The notes: generated from the sequence alone by a model not told the origin. A stretch of 64,000 nt of DNA from Oceanobacillus jeddahensis (GCF_000750635.1 NZ_CCDM010000006.1:124001-188000); one strand, 5' to 3'. Shown: positions 35,683-44,280, counted from the stretch's first letter. Translations and numbers: made by a program.

Positions 35683-36771
35683 ATGATGTTAAATAATGAA
35701 ATGACAAGATGTTTGAAAATAGAGTATCCAATTATACAAGCACCTATGGCTGGCGGAATAACTACTTCAGCATTAGTGGCTGAAACGTCAAATGCCGGCG
35801 GACTGGGTATGATTGGAGCTGGATATATGGCACCGGCACAAATGCGGGAGCAAATTAAAGAAATAAAAAGGTTAACAACAAAGCCTTTTGGCATCAATTT
35901 ATTTATTCCAAAGCCAGTTCAAGCTTCTAAGAATAGTATAAAAGCAGCAAATCAAGCCTTAAATCCTATCCGTCAAAAATTACAATTACCTCCTCAAGAT
36001 AACCTGGATGTTGCTGATTATATTGAAGTTTTTAAAACATTTATGGAACAGATTAAAGTTGTAATGGAAGAAAAGGTTCCCATTTGTTCTTTCGCATTTG
36101 GCATTCCATCCAAAGAAGTGATTGCTGAATTAAAGCAACATAATATTATCTTGATAGGAACTGCTACAACTGTAAACGAGGCGGTTGAAAATGAAAAGGC
36201 GGGAATGGATATGGTTGTGATTCAAGGAAGTGAAGCTGGCGGTCACCGAGGAGGTTTTCATAAACAGGAACAGGAAAATGTTGATTCTATCGGTTTGATG
36301 TCATTGCTCCCGCAAGCTGTAGATCACATAAGTATACCAGCTGTTGCTGCTGGTGGAATAATGGATGGGCGGGGTTTCGCAGCTTCTCTTTGTTTAGGCG
36401 CACAAGGTGTGCAAATGGGAACGGCTTTTTTAACCTGTACGGAGAGTGGAGCGCATAAGGTACACAAAGAAGCTATTTTAAATATTGCCGAAGATCAAAC
36501 AGTTTTCACACGAGCGTTTTCTGGTAAATGGGCAAGGGGAATTAAAAATCCTTTTATTTTAGAAATGCAGGAACATGAGGGATATTTGCCGGATTTCCCT
36601 GTTCAAAATACACTTACACAAGAAATTAGAAAGGCTGCTGCGGCAGAAAATAATCCTGATTTCATGTCACTCTGGTCTGGACAAAGTGCCAAATTAGCTA
36701 AAAGTCAAACAGTTAAATCGTTGGTTGAAAATATGGTTACAGAAGCAAAACAATTTAATATAAATATATAA
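35683..36771 (+). CDS. Nitronate monooxygenase / FabK-like FMN enzyme
   Basis: A 362-residue TIM-barrel flavoprotein of the 2-nitropropane dioxygenase family. It begins LKIEYPIIQAPMAGGITTSA and has the FMN phosphate-binding AVAAGGIMDGRGFAASLCLG and the VIQGSEAGGHRG segment with the His often cited as catalytic. It oxidises propionate-3-nitronate or similar nitronates. Some relatives are enoyl-ACP reductases (FabK), but the length and EAGGH motif favour the monooxygenase group. AAGGGGCGGG precedes the ATG at 35683; an earlier in-frame ATG at 35659 lies before it. Likely controlled by the divergent LysR protein. Confidence 0.88.
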   Translation: MMLNNEMTRCLKIEYPIIQAPMAGGITTSALVAETSNAGGLGMIGAGYMAPAQMREQIKEIKRLTTKPFGINLFIPKPVQASKNSIKAANQALNPIRQKLQLPPQDNLDVADYIEVFKTFMEQIKVVMEEKVPICSFAFGIPSKEVIAELKQHNIILIGTATTVNEAVENEKAGMDMVVIQGSEAGGHRGGFHKQEQENVDSIGLMSLLPQAVDHISIPAVAAGGIMDGRGFAASLCLGAQGVQMGTAFLTCTESGAHKVHKEAILNIAEDQTVFTRAFSGKWARGIKNPFILEMQEHEGYLPDFPVQNTLTQEIRKAAAAENNPDFMSLWSGQSAKLAKSQTVKSLVENMVTEAKQFNINI

Positions 36772-36797
36772 TGCTGCGTACTTTTGCATATAGGGAT

Positions 36798-36829
36798 AAC
36801 CAGACTTTTTCTGGGTGTCTCTTTTTTTA
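36798..36829 (+). terminator. Weak terminator after the nitronate monooxygenase gene
   Basis: AACCAGA pairs with TCTGGGT, followed by GTCTCTTTTTTT, about 30 bases after the stop. Confidence 0.55.
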
Positions 36830-36981
36830 GATGAAAAAAGTTGATTGATTTACTCTCTAAGATTTCCAGTAAGTATCAAAACTAATAATGAAAGAAAGGA
36901 ATAATACAATTACTTCGCAAAATATATCAAAAAATAAATGGATAATTTTGATATTCTATGGATAAGGGAGGGGAACTTACG

Positions 36982-37882
36982 TTGAATCACTACGAATTTG
37001 TTATAAAACAAGCCATTAAGTATATCGAGGAGCATCTCCATGAGCCGCTTACATTGGAAGAAATTGCGCTGCAATCTAATTTTTCTAAATTTCACTTCCA
37101 TCGGATTTTTCAATCAGCGGCAGGTATGACGGTTTCCAAGTACATACGGAAACGAAGGCTGGCAAACGCCTCTGCCGCCTTGCTCTACTCAAAGGAACGA
37201 ATTCTTGATATTGCATTATACTATCAATTCGAATCACAGGAATCCTTTACAAGGGCATTTAAAAAAATATATAAGTTACCCCCTGGTCAATATCGCAGGC
37301 TGATGTCTGACATGATAAAAAATAAGGAGGAATCGTACATGGAAACAAAAATGAAGGGTTGGTTTTTAAGTGGATCCGATCCGTTTAGTTACGAAATGGG
37401 CGTTGATCATGAAATTGTCCATCAAGGAAAAGGGTCAGGTTATTTAACATCTAAAACCGTACTTGATTCAACGCATTTTGCCACGATGATGCAGGCGTTT
37501 AAGGCAAATCGCTTTATCGGCAAGCGCATTCGGCTTTCGTGTTTTATCCGTACAAAAGATGTAGAAACATACGCCGGAATGTGGATGCGGGTAGATGACA
37601 CGATGGAAGAAGTCGTTCAATTTGATAATATGAGCAATCGCCCTATTAAGGGGACAACAAACTGGAACCGTTATTCTATCGTTTTAGATGTACCGGAAAA
37701 AAGTGCTGTTATTTCGTTTGGTATCAATTTAGCCGGTCAAGGTACAGTGTGGTCAAGATCAATTTACATTTGAAGAAGTAGATGAAGATACGCCAACAAC
37801 GAATTTGGAGATACATGGCGAACTGCAGGATGAGCCGGTAAATCTATCGTTTGATGAGGAAATAGGAGAAGCGCAGATTTAA
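36982..37882 (+). pseudogene. AraC-family regulator with a one-base frameshift near its C-terminus
   Basis: TTG at 36982 lies eight bases after GGGAGGGG. The N-terminal 105 residues hold two AraC helix-turn-helix motifs (LTLEEIALQSNFSKFHFHRI and ILDIALYYQFESQESFTRAF). A beta-rich effector domain follows (KGWFLSGSDPFSYEMGVDHE ... FGINLAGQGTVW). Translation then stops at 37771-37773 with SRSIYI. Moving by one base near 37752 gives QDQFTFEEVDEDTPTTNLEI and an open frame to 37882, the expected end of the fold. The protein lost about 40 residues, or the base is a sequence error. DNA binding would survive. Confidence 0.8.
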
Positions 37883-38050
37883 TACAGCTTTCGCAGGGGT
37901 TATTATGACGTTGGTCGACCCAATTTTTATATCAAATATGGCATTACCAATTTAGTTAGTTATTGTGAATCTCCCTGTTCATTCAGGCTTAATATTTTTT
38001 AGCATTAAATATGGATACAATGAGGAAGGACAGAATAATAAGCATAACAT

Positions 38051-38093
38051 AACAAAGGCGAGTTCCAGTTAATTCAGGATCGCCTTTGTTTTC
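38051..38093. terminator. Bidirectional terminator between AraC and DUF418 genes
   Basis: AACAAAGGCGA pairs perfectly with TCGCCTTTGTT and is followed by TTCTCGTTCTTCTTCTTTT. Confidence 0.8.
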
Positions 38094-38107
38094 TCGTTCT
38101 TCTTCTT

Positions 38108-39274
38108 TTATACTTGCTTTTTATAAATCAAATATCGTAAATACTTTTCTAAAGGCCCCTCTACTTGTTGGTTTTCCATCAAGTATGCAATCGATAATGT
38201 AAACATCCACATGATAATACCGACTATTACAGAAGTGGTAACAGTTAAGGATGCTCCTAAATTAAAGGCAATAGGAGATAAGAGGATAACCGTCAAAACT
38301 TCATGAATAACGAAAAATGTTAAGGATCGCTTTCCCATTGCGGCAATTGCAGTTACGATGACACCGCGATGTTTAATAGCAACTCCCAGTAACCCAAATA
38401 ATGCGGCATAGCCTACACCGCCTGCAAAACCGGTAAGGATATGAATACCGTATGCAAATCCTGCAATAAAAAGATCCGGAAACCAGACATCGTTAATCAG
38501 TACCAATGGTATAGCGCCTGCAAGTGAAATTGTTAAGCCGCCAATGGTTAATTGTTTTAGCAGTTTGATATGATTTTGCGGTTTAATCAATATATTTATA
38601 TTTCCCAGCCAAATTCCCATTAGAACGGAAGGAATAACCGGAAAAGTGATATGTGTAAACAATGGAATGATCGGAATAGAAACCAGACGTTCAAGCATTG
38701 TACCCAGGTACGTTTCCTGGCCGGTTAATTCTACAGGTAACCCGTAAGACTGATTCTCTACTAGAACAGTACCCCAAAAAAGCGGGATATATAGAATACA
38801 TATGATGGTAGAAATAAACACATATTTTTTTATCTTCTTATTATCCTTTTTCAAGCTGGAGACCAATAGGAGTCCTGCAATACCATAAGTCATTAAGATA
38901 TCCTGACCACCAGCGACACCGGCGAGTATCGCACCGAATAATATCAAATACCAGCAGCGTCTTTTTATAATGCGTTTTGCTTCTCCTGCACCTTTTCTTT
39001 CCCATTGCTTTCGATAAATCATAACGAGACCATAACCAAACAGAATGGCGAACAATGGGCGCGCCCGATTATCTACCATAATTTCCATTAAAAAATTTAA
39101 GAAATGATCTAAAGCGGTACTGCCGGCTACTTTCGTTATAACACCTGGTTCTATCGTATATAAAAACAATGGGATATGTGAGAGTATAATTAAGAAGAGC
39201 ATCGATCCTCGTGCAAGATCTAAAGAAAGTGCTCTTTTCTTTGGAGCTGCATTTGTCATTTCTGAGTTCGTCAT
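38108..39274 (-). CDS. DUF418 / YeiB-type multispanning membrane protein
   Basis: A 388-residue polytopic protein with about ten transmembrane helices. It begins RALSLDLARGSMLFLIILSH, the signature of DUF418/acyltransferase-3-like proteins, and contains RPLFAILFGYGLVMIYRKQ and the C-terminal GKRSLTFFVIHEVLTVILLS. A paralogue lies at 40698 on the other strand. Relatives are predicted membrane transporters or acyltransferase-like enzymes of unknown substrate. AGGAGG precedes the ATG. Upstream, TTGATCAAATTTGAT overlaps a possible operator. Confidence 0.85.
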   Translation of the reverse strand: MTNSEMTNAAPKKRALSLDLARGSMLFLIILSHIPLFLYTIEPGVITKVAGSTALDHFLNFLMEIMVDNRARPLFAILFGYGLVMIYRKQWERKGAGEAKRIIKRRCWYLILFGAILAGVAGGQDILMTYGIAGLLLVSSLKKDNKKIKKYVFISTIICILYIPLFWGTVLVENQSYGLPVELTGQETYLGTMLERLVSIPIIPLFTHITFPVIPSVLMGIWLGNINILIKPQNHIKLLKQLTIGGLTISLAGAIPLVLINDVWFPDLFIAGFAYGIHILTGFAGGVGYAALFGLLGVAIKHRGVIVTAIAAMGKRSLTFFVIHEVLTVILLSPIAFNLGASLTVTTSVIVGIIMWMFTLSIAYLMENQQVEGPLEKYLRYLIYKKQV

Positions 39275-39412
39275 GAGCGAACCTCCTCGTTTATAAGCAC
39301 GATGTAGTGATAATAAAATTGATCAAATTTGATTAGTTCGAATATAATTTGATTAAATAATAATATTTTTGGTCGATCAATCAAAATTTATCATTTAGTG
39401 GTATCTTTGTCA

Positions 39413-39462
39413 AGTAACCTATTTATATATCATTTGATCAAATGATATATAAATAGGTTACT
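39413..39462. repeat. 50-bp perfect loopless palindrome
   Basis: Two 25-base arms meet at TTGA|TCAA. The left arm begins AGTAACCTATTTATATATCA and the right arm is its exact complement. There is no spacer and no T-run. It lies 140 bases upstream of the DUF418 gene and 30 bases before repeat A copy 2. Such a palindrome could form a cruciform or be a dimeric repressor site; the central ATTTGATCAAAT also resembles the TTGATCAAATTTGAT nearer the gene. Confidence 0.7.
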
Positions 39463-39493
39463 GCAGTCATTAAATTATTTTTGTAGTTATTCA

Positions 39494-39653
39494 TTTATCA
39501 CGGAGAACCGCCCGTAAAACTCCCGCCTCAAAATAAAGAGCAAAAATAAATTTATTTAGGCGGGAGATAACGGGCGCTACCTCCCTGAATCACTCAACTA
39601 ATCATTCAGTGGGAGAAGGGCGAAAACTCCCACTGAATGAAGTTTCGTTTTAT
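39494..39653 (+). repeat. Repeat A, copy 2
   Basis: 160 bp, starting TTTATCACGGAGAACCGCCC and ending GTTTCGTTTTAT, with both stems intact (CGCCCGT...ACGGGCG and ATTCAGTGGGAG...CTCCCACTGAAT). It lies between two minus-strand genes in the same plus orientation as the other copies. Confidence 0.9.
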
Positions 39654-39663
39654 GACAAAAGAT

Positions 39664-39709
39664 TCCCACCTACTTATTGAGCGGGACACATTTCAATAAG
39701 TAGGTGGGA
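39664..39709. repeat. Long hairpin next to repeat A copy 2
   Basis: TCCCACCTACTTATTGA (39664-39680) pairs perfectly with TCAATAAGTAGGTGGGA (39693-39709) around a 12-base loop GCGGGACACATT. TAGTTTTAG follows. It is 11 bases from the repeat and might be a related hairpin module or a terminator without a strict T-run. Confidence 0.6.
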
Positions 39710-39870
39710 GTAGTTTTAGCGTATTTATTTCTAAATCTGTGTTAAAAAAAGAATTTCCTGCTGTTCTGATAAAGAAAACTTGGCATTCGTTAAAGGGAGA
39801 CTTACAAACGTATTTTGCTTTCTTAGTATCCCTTATACTCTTGAGTGCAAGCCTTTCGCGAATGCCTTAG

Positions 39871-40010
39871 TTGGGACTGGGGCTACGATTACTCGCCCCA
39901 TCGAAAACCATTGCGATTACTCGCCCCATCAAAACCGTTGCAATTTCATCGGCTAAGATCGGTCACGTCGTGTGACCAACGTCGATACTAGGACATCGTG
40001 TCCGTCGTAC
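39871..40010. repeat. Repeat B, copy 2 (tandem hairpin cores)
   Basis: TGGGGCTACGATTACTCGCC (starting near 39878) is followed by a second GCGATTACTCGCCCCATC and AAAACCGTTG, matching the centre of the 34 kb element. Downstream are small hairpins GGTCAC-GTCGT-GTGACC and GGACA-TCG-TGTCC. An outer pair GGCATTCG (39782) and CGAATGCC (39859) may belong to the same element. No ORF of merit is present. Confidence 0.6.
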
Positions 40011-40095
40011 TTTATTCCTTGAATTCTTTCTTAAAGTGTAAAATATTCTTGTAACCTTTAGCTCTTGAATAAACCATACATTATAATTTTGAAAA

Positions 40096-40506
40096 TTAAT
40101 GCAATTCTGTGTTCGCTGCTGACCGATTTTTTAAGAAAATGGAAATAGCTGCTCCTAAATAAAGCAAAGCAGGCACAATTGGAATAAGCATCCACCAAAA
40201 AATAACAGCAGCTCCGATAGCTCCTATGAAAAATAGGAGTGCTGAAATAATAGGTTTTGTTTTTAATAGGAATAAGGCTGCAATTCCGACTAAACCAAAA
40301 ATGATGAATAAGCTGGCATCCAGTGTATAATTTATATCCTCCATCTGCTCAACAAATTCAGATACCTGCTGCTCTTGATCTTCTTCTACGGCATCTTGAA
40401 ATTCATCATGATTAATAATACTGCTAAATAGAAATGTAGCTCCGGCGAGTAAAACAAATCCGATAATCCCAATTGTCCCCATGATCTTTTCTGCACGTCT
40501 TTTCAT
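40096..40506 (-). CDS. DUF4064-like small membrane protein
   Basis: A 136-residue protein with four predicted transmembrane helices (IGIIGFVLLAGATFLFSSII, LFIIFGLVGIAALFLL, IISALLFFIGAIGAAVIFW, LIPIVPALLYLGAAISIFL) and an acidic extracytoplasmic loop after the first (EEDQEQQVSEFVEQMEDI). This layout is typical of DUF4064 proteins of Bacilli. The function is unknown. AAGGAGG precedes the ATG. Its promoter has the same operator and 19-bp spacer as the divergent gene at 40698, so both should respond to the same signal. Confidence 0.8.
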   Translation of the reverse strand: MKRRAEKIMGTIGIIGFVLLAGATFLFSSIINHDEFQDAVEEDQEQQVSEFVEQMEDINYTLDASLFIIFGLVGIAALFLLKTKPIISALLFFIGAIGAAVIFWWMLIPIVPALLYLGAAISIFLKNRSAANTELH

Positions 40507-40542
40507 TATAATCCTCCTTATTATTTAACTTCTTTGAGATCA

Positions 40543-40573
40543 AGTATAGGTGTTTCCGTAACGTGAAGTGCAA
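40543..40573 (-). promoter_or_regulatory. MerR-type promoter of the DUF4064 gene
   Basis: On the minus strand TTGCAC (40573-40568) and TATACT (40548-40543) are separated by exactly 19 bases. The spacer contains TTCACGTTACGGAA, the reverse complement of the operator in the divergent promoter at 40606. Confidence 0.7.
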
Positions 40574-40605
40574 GAATAAAAAGCAAAATATGTTTAATAA
40601 GCAGC

Positions 40606-40636
40606 TTGCAATTTCCGTAACGTGAAGCCTTATACT
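40606..40636 (+). promoter_or_regulatory. MerR-type promoter of the DUF418 gene at 40698
   Basis: TTGCAA (40606-40611) and TATACT (40631-40636) enclose exactly 19 bases, including TTTCCGTAACGTGAAG. The same 16-mer occurs at 40553-40568. The long spacer and dyad-like TTCCGTAACGTGAA suit a MerR-family activator that twists the promoter. No MerR gene is next to it. Confidence 0.7.
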
Positions 40637-40697
40637 TTGACTTAGTCAACGTAATAAACATATTTCATTTGATTACAAAATGAATGGAGAGAGGCGA

Positions 40698-41858
40698 ATG
40701 AAAAGGATACGATTATTGGATGTGTTAAGAGGATTGGCAATTATTGGAACCTTAGGTATTAATATTTGGATATTCTCATTAATGGATGGACTGGGAGGTT
40801 TTTCTGAAAATGGCGGATTAGTATATCTTGAATCAATGGATACGTTTATCTATACATTTTTTATATTCTTATTTAATGGGAAATTTCTTGGACTGCTTAC
40901 CATTTTGTTTGGAGCAGGATTGGAACTTAAACGACAGAAAAATCTGGAAGTAGATCGGAAATGGCTTGGTGTATATGTATGGAGCTGTGTGCTTTTGTTT
41001 ATCGATGGACTGCTTCATTTTCTGTTTGTGTTTGAAGCAGATATTCTGATGAGTTACGCGCTCACAGCCATCGTTGTTGCTGTAATTTTGGAGAAAGGAA
41101 GCAACATAGTAAAGTGGGTCGGATGGATTCTCGGTATACTGCATGGATTAGTCGTCCTTGTGATTAGTCTTGGTTTTGGGCTTTTGTTAAGGTTTGAAGA
41201 AGCACAGGAGATGATGACTAGAGTGGTTCAACGAATGTCTAATGAAACAACAGACATCTTTTTATACGGGGGTTATTGGGATCAAGTTGCTTATCGCATC
41301 AGTCATTTTTTTGAATTGCGGATGGAGGCTATTACGATCATTCCTTTTAATATTTGTCTGTTTTTAATTGGGGTTTGGCTTGTACGGAGTGGCTATTTTG
41401 CACAGACAGATCATGGTAGAAAGAAGCGGATGAAGCTGTTGAAATGGGGTATGGGAATTGGAATTCCTTTAAACGGCATTATATTTACTCCTTTAGCTGA
41501 ATTTAATGTTGTAGCCGATCGCTATTTATTTGCTCCGATTATGTCATTGGGATACATCGGACTTGTTTCATATCTATTTGATAAATACAGTACTTCCTTG
41601 ATGATACATGCATTAGAAAAAGTTGGGAGAGTCGCATTAAGCTGTTATATACTGCAAAATGTATTAGCATCAGTTATTTTTTACGGTTGGGGATTCGGCT
41701 TAGGTGCTTATAACAACGTTTGGATTGTTATTGCTGCATGGCTGTTTATATCTGTGCTGTTAATTCTATTTTCGTTTATTTGGCTCCGCTTTTATAGACA
41801 AGGACCGTTTGAATATATTTGGAGAAGTACAGCCAATTTTAAATTAAAAAAATCTTAA
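40698..41858 (+). CDS. DUF418 membrane protein, second paralogue
   Basis: A 386-residue polytopic protein starting MKRIRLLDVLRGLAIIGTLG, the DUF418 N-terminal signature, followed by GKFLGLLTILFGAGLELKRQ, about nine more hydrophobic helices and the C-terminal ALEKVGRVALSCYILQNVLA. I use the ATG at 40698 after GGAGAGAGG; an in-frame ATG at 40680 overlaps that site. It is distantly related to the gene at 38108, with different flanking control elements. Molecular function is not known. Control by a MerR-type activator suggests a response to a toxic compound. Confidence 0.85.
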   Translation: MKRIRLLDVLRGLAIIGTLGINIWIFSLMDGLGGFSENGGLVYLESMDTFIYTFFIFLFNGKFLGLLTILFGAGLELKRQKNLEVDRKWLGVYVWSCVLLFIDGLLHFLFVFEADILMSYALTAIVVAVILEKGSNIVKWVGWILGILHGLVVLVISLGFGLLLRFEEAQEMMTRVVQRMSNETTDIFLYGGYWDQVAYRISHFFELRMEAITIIPFNICLFLIGVWLVRSGYFAQTDHGRKKRMKLLKWGMGIGIPLNGIIFTPLAEFNVVADRYLFAPIMSLGYIGLVSYLFDKYSTSLMIHALEKVGRVALSCYILQNVLASVIFYGWGFGLGAYNNVWIVIAAWLFISVLLILFSFIWLRFYRQGPFEYIWRSTANFKLKKS

Positions 41859-41934
41859 AATGTGTTTTTAGCATAGTGGAAAGATAATTGAGAAAGAATA
41901 GAATCATTTTTTTCTGACATTTCCGAAAAAACAA

Positions 41935-41969
41935 TTGACAACCGAAAATATATTAAGTATACTTTCGGT
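41935..41969 (+). promoter_or_regulatory. Promoter with HxlR-type operator
   Basis: TTGACA (41935-41940) and TATACT (41958-41963) have a 17-base spacer. ACCGAAA (41941-41947) and TTTCGGT (41963-41969) form an inverted repeat whose arms start right after the -35 and at the end of the -10, so a bound repressor would block polymerase. The operon it drives ends in an HxlR regulator gene. Confidence 0.65.
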
Positions 41970-41995
41970 ATCGAATATAAAAGGAGTGTTCTTCT

Positions 41996-42349
41996 ATGTA
42001 TAAACCTGGTTTTACATTATGGTACAGTGTGAGTGATGTGGAGCGTACAATGGCGTTTTATACCGAGCAGTTAGGTTTTGAAATGGATTCCTTCGACAAA
42101 GAAAATGGAATGGGAAGTGTGCATACGAATACGAAAGATTGCTTTATCGGATTTTCAGAAGCTGAACAGGTTGTACCTTCCACAGCAGCTGCTGTTATCG
42201 AAGTAGAGGATATTGATGTGGCAGTCAAAAGTTTGCAGGAAAAAGGGATTATGTTTAATGGGGAAATTTCCACCATACCAGGATATGCTAAGCTGATTAC
42301 CTTTAAAGATCCGGACGGGCATGACATGGAGTTATCTCAAACACTATAA
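41996..42349 (+). CDS. VOC-family (glyoxalase/bleomycin-resistance-like) protein
   Basis: A 117-residue single vicinal-oxygen-chelate unit pair. It begins PGFTLWYSVSDVERTMAFYT and ends KLITFKDPDGHDMELSQTL, with the Glu metal ligand near the end. Members bind or modify small electrophiles or drugs. It follows a strong promoter and AAAGGAG, and its TAA overlaps the ATG of the HxlR gene (TAATG), so the two are coupled. A two-gene detoxification operon under its own regulator is the likely arrangement. The ligand is unknown. Confidence 0.88.
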   Translation: MYKPGFTLWYSVSDVERTMAFYTEQLGFEMDSFDKENGMGSVHTNTKDCFIGFSEAEQVVPSTAAAVIEVEDIDVAVKSLQEKGIMFNGEISTIPGYAKLITFKDPDGHDMELSQTL

Positions 42350-42912
42350 TGGAAAAGGTTATTCAGATTATACACATCACGAAAGAACTTTCAGGAAGGT
42401 GGATCATTCCCATTTTGCTATCACTCGATGAATCAGGAGGCAGATTTACCCCTTTAAAAAATACGCTGCAAATTTCACCGTCCAGATTGAGCAATAATTT
42501 GAAGGCGATGACAGAAGCAGGATTTATTCAGCATTTGTCTCCTTTTGAGCGGAACCATCCATTGCTTCCGGAATACAAGCTTACAGACAGAGGGCGCTTC
42601 CTGAAAGAAACTGCCCTTATTATTTCAAGTGCCGAACAGCAGCTGGACCAAGGTTTTCTAGCTGCTAAAGCGTGGAACTGGCCAGTATTAATCTCGCTTT
42701 ATCATCAGTATCATGAGTTCAATGCGATACGTCAGTTGTTGGGGACTGTGACACCTCGCATTCTTTCCAAGCGGCTTGGCGAACTTTATGAAAAAGGATT
42801 AGTGGAGAAAACGTTAATTACTGAGCCAGCACCGAAGTATACTTATGCTTTGGGTATGAATGTGGAATCAATTATTCGAAGTGTGGATCGTAAATTGTGT
42901 GCATTGCTTTAA
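42349..42912 (+). CDS. HxlR-like regulator with two tandem winged-helix domains
   Basis: A 187-residue protein. The first HxlR winged helix spans about residues 10-90 (SGRWIIPILLSLDESGGRFT, then ISPSRLSNNLKAMTEAGFIQ). A second, similar unit spans about 103-185 (NWPVLISLYHQYHEFNAIRQ, then VTPRILSKRLGELYEKGLVE). Ordinary HxlR proteins have one such domain of about 100-120 residues and bind as dimers. Here both half-sites could be read by one chain. It overlaps the VOC gene and probably represses their common promoter, as HxlR family members often respond to electrophiles. The Cys residue usual in redox-sensing members is seen only near the C-terminus (KLCALL). Confidence 0.8.
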   Translation: MEKVIQIIHITKELSGRWIIPILLSLDESGGRFTPLKNTLQISPSRLSNNLKAMTEAGFIQHLSPFERNHPLLPEYKLTDRGRFLKETALIISSAEQQLDQGFLAAKAWNWPVLISLYHQYHEFNAIRQLLGTVTPRILSKRLGELYEKGLVEKTLITEPAPKYTYALGMNVESIIRSVDRKLCALL

Positions 42913-42955
42913 AATAGCTCTTGTTTTAATAGGTGCATTAAAACAAGAGCTATTT
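42912..42955. terminator. Strong bidirectional terminator after the HxlR gene
   Basis: AAATAGCTCTTGTTTTAAT and its perfect complement flank a 6-base loop (AGGTGC), between convergent genes. Confidence 0.85.
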
Positions 42956-43049
42956 CCTTTGCTGTTTTGCAATAATTGTTGGAGTAAGAGAAAACAATTA
43001 TTGGTTACTGCTTTGCGCATTTAGTTGTTTTTCTATGAATTTTGAAACA

Positions 43050-43568
43050 TCAGCTTCTTCCATCCACCCAATATGAAAATAAGGGACCATCTTCTCCAAA
43101 CAGCGGGTCCGTATCAGGTAATGGAACATTTTTGATATTCTCCAAGTTTTCAGGGCGCTCTTCAGCTTTACAATAGCAAAAATCATAACTTTTGCCATTT
43201 GGATAGGCACCGATCACAGCGAAATCTGAACTTGCTTCCAGCAGCTTATGACCAACCCCGGCAGGAAGAAAGACTGTGTCGCCTTGTTCAACTTGTACCT
43301 GACCTCCCTGTTCCCCACCGAGCTGAAGCTGAGCTTTTCCGTCCACTACGGCAAGGACTTCATGCGTATTACTGTGGTAATGATGAAAAGGAGCAACACT
43401 TCCGCGCCACGCACCCAGCCAGTTATTTTCTGTTAAAGCAGCTTTTGCCTCGTCCTCTGAAGTAATAACATCTTTATATAAAAGCAGGGGATAGGTTGGA
43501 TTGTTTGGAATGGAACCGTCATCTTTGAATTGTAATGATTTTATCTTCACATTTTCTGATTGTTTCAT
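43050..43568 (-). CDS. Cupin-fold protein (YjlB-like)
   Basis: A 172-residue single-domain cupin. The metal-binding motif (HHYHSNTHEVLAVVDGKAQL) and the second motif (GDTVFLPAGVGHKLLEASSD) are present. The C-terminal segment (NVPLPDTDPLFGEDGPLFSY) matches the B. subtilis YjlB type. Substrate and role are unknown. GGAGGAG precedes the ATG. The downstream stretch 42956-43049 holds no further gene. Confidence 0.85.
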   Translation of the reverse strand: MKQSENVKIKSLQFKDDGSIPNNPTYPLLLYKDVITSEDEAKAALTENNWLGAWRGSVAPFHHYHSNTHEVLAVVDGKAQLQLGGEQGGQVQVEQGDTVFLPAGVGHKLLEASSDFAVIGAYPNGKSYDFCYCKAEERPENLENIKNVPLPDTDPLFGEDGPLFSYWVDGRS

Positions 43569-43761
43569 TATTTTTCTCCTCCTTCAAACAGCTTTTGTTG
43601 CTTTCTTTCCCTGCACTGGAGAAATAAAACATTGGAAATTATGTGAATTTGAAATTATTTCTTCTATACTAATAATAGATTATTGAATAAGGGGAGAGGA
43701 GTGGAAGGAGAGGTTTTACAAATTTAAATAACGAACTGCTGTATGAAAGGAGATCTGTAAA

Positions 43762-44223
43762 ATGTATTTTCGAAAAGCTCAGAAAGCTGATTTACCAGCA
43801 ATCGTCCGTTTATTAGCTGACGATGAATTAGGTTCCAGGCGTGAAAGGTATGAAGATCCATTGCCAGAAGAATATGATCAAGCTTTTAACGCCATCGAAG
43901 TTCAAATCGGCAATCAGATACTTTTAGCTATGGAAGAGGAGAAGGTAATCGGCTGTATTCAATTGACTATTATACCTGGATTAGCAAGATTAGGGATGAA
44001 GCGTGCGCAGATAGAGGGAGTACGAATTGATAAGAATTATCGCGGTAAAAGAATAGGGGAAGCGTTGTTTAAAGAAGCAAAAGCTATCGCGAAAACGGAA
44101 GGATGTGGTTTAGTACAGCTGACTACAGATAAGCAACGTAATGAGGCGTATCGCTTCTATGAAAGACTAGGTTTTTCTGCAAGTCATGAAGGGATGAAGC
44201 TAATTTTTAAAACGGAAAAGTAA
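43762..44223 (+). CDS. GNAT-family N-acetyltransferase
   Basis: A 153-residue acetyltransferase. Motif A for acetyl-CoA pyrophosphate binding is IEGVRIDKNYRGKRIGEALF, followed by the catalytic-loop region QLTTDKQRNEAYRFYERLGF. The N-terminus (YFRKAQKADLPAIVRLLADD) is typical of the fold. The acceptor substrate cannot be predicted. It is monocistronic, with AAAGGAG before the ATG and a strong terminator after the stop. Confidence 0.9.
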   Translation: MYFRKAQKADLPAIVRLLADDELGSRRERYEDPLPEEYDQAFNAIEVQIGNQILLAMEEEKVIGCIQLTIIPGLARLGMKRAQIEGVRIDKNYRGKRIGEALFKEAKAIAKTEGCGLVQLTTDKQRNEAYRFYERLGFSASHEGMKLIFKTEK

Positions 44224-44236
44224 ATGGCTTTTGTAA

Positions 44237-44280
44237 AATAAGATGCAATCCTGTAATAACGTGGATTGCATCTTATTTTA
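44237..44280 (+). terminator. Terminator after the GNAT gene
   Basis: AATAAGATGCAATCC pairs perfectly with GGATTGCATCTTATT, followed by TTA. Confidence 0.8.
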
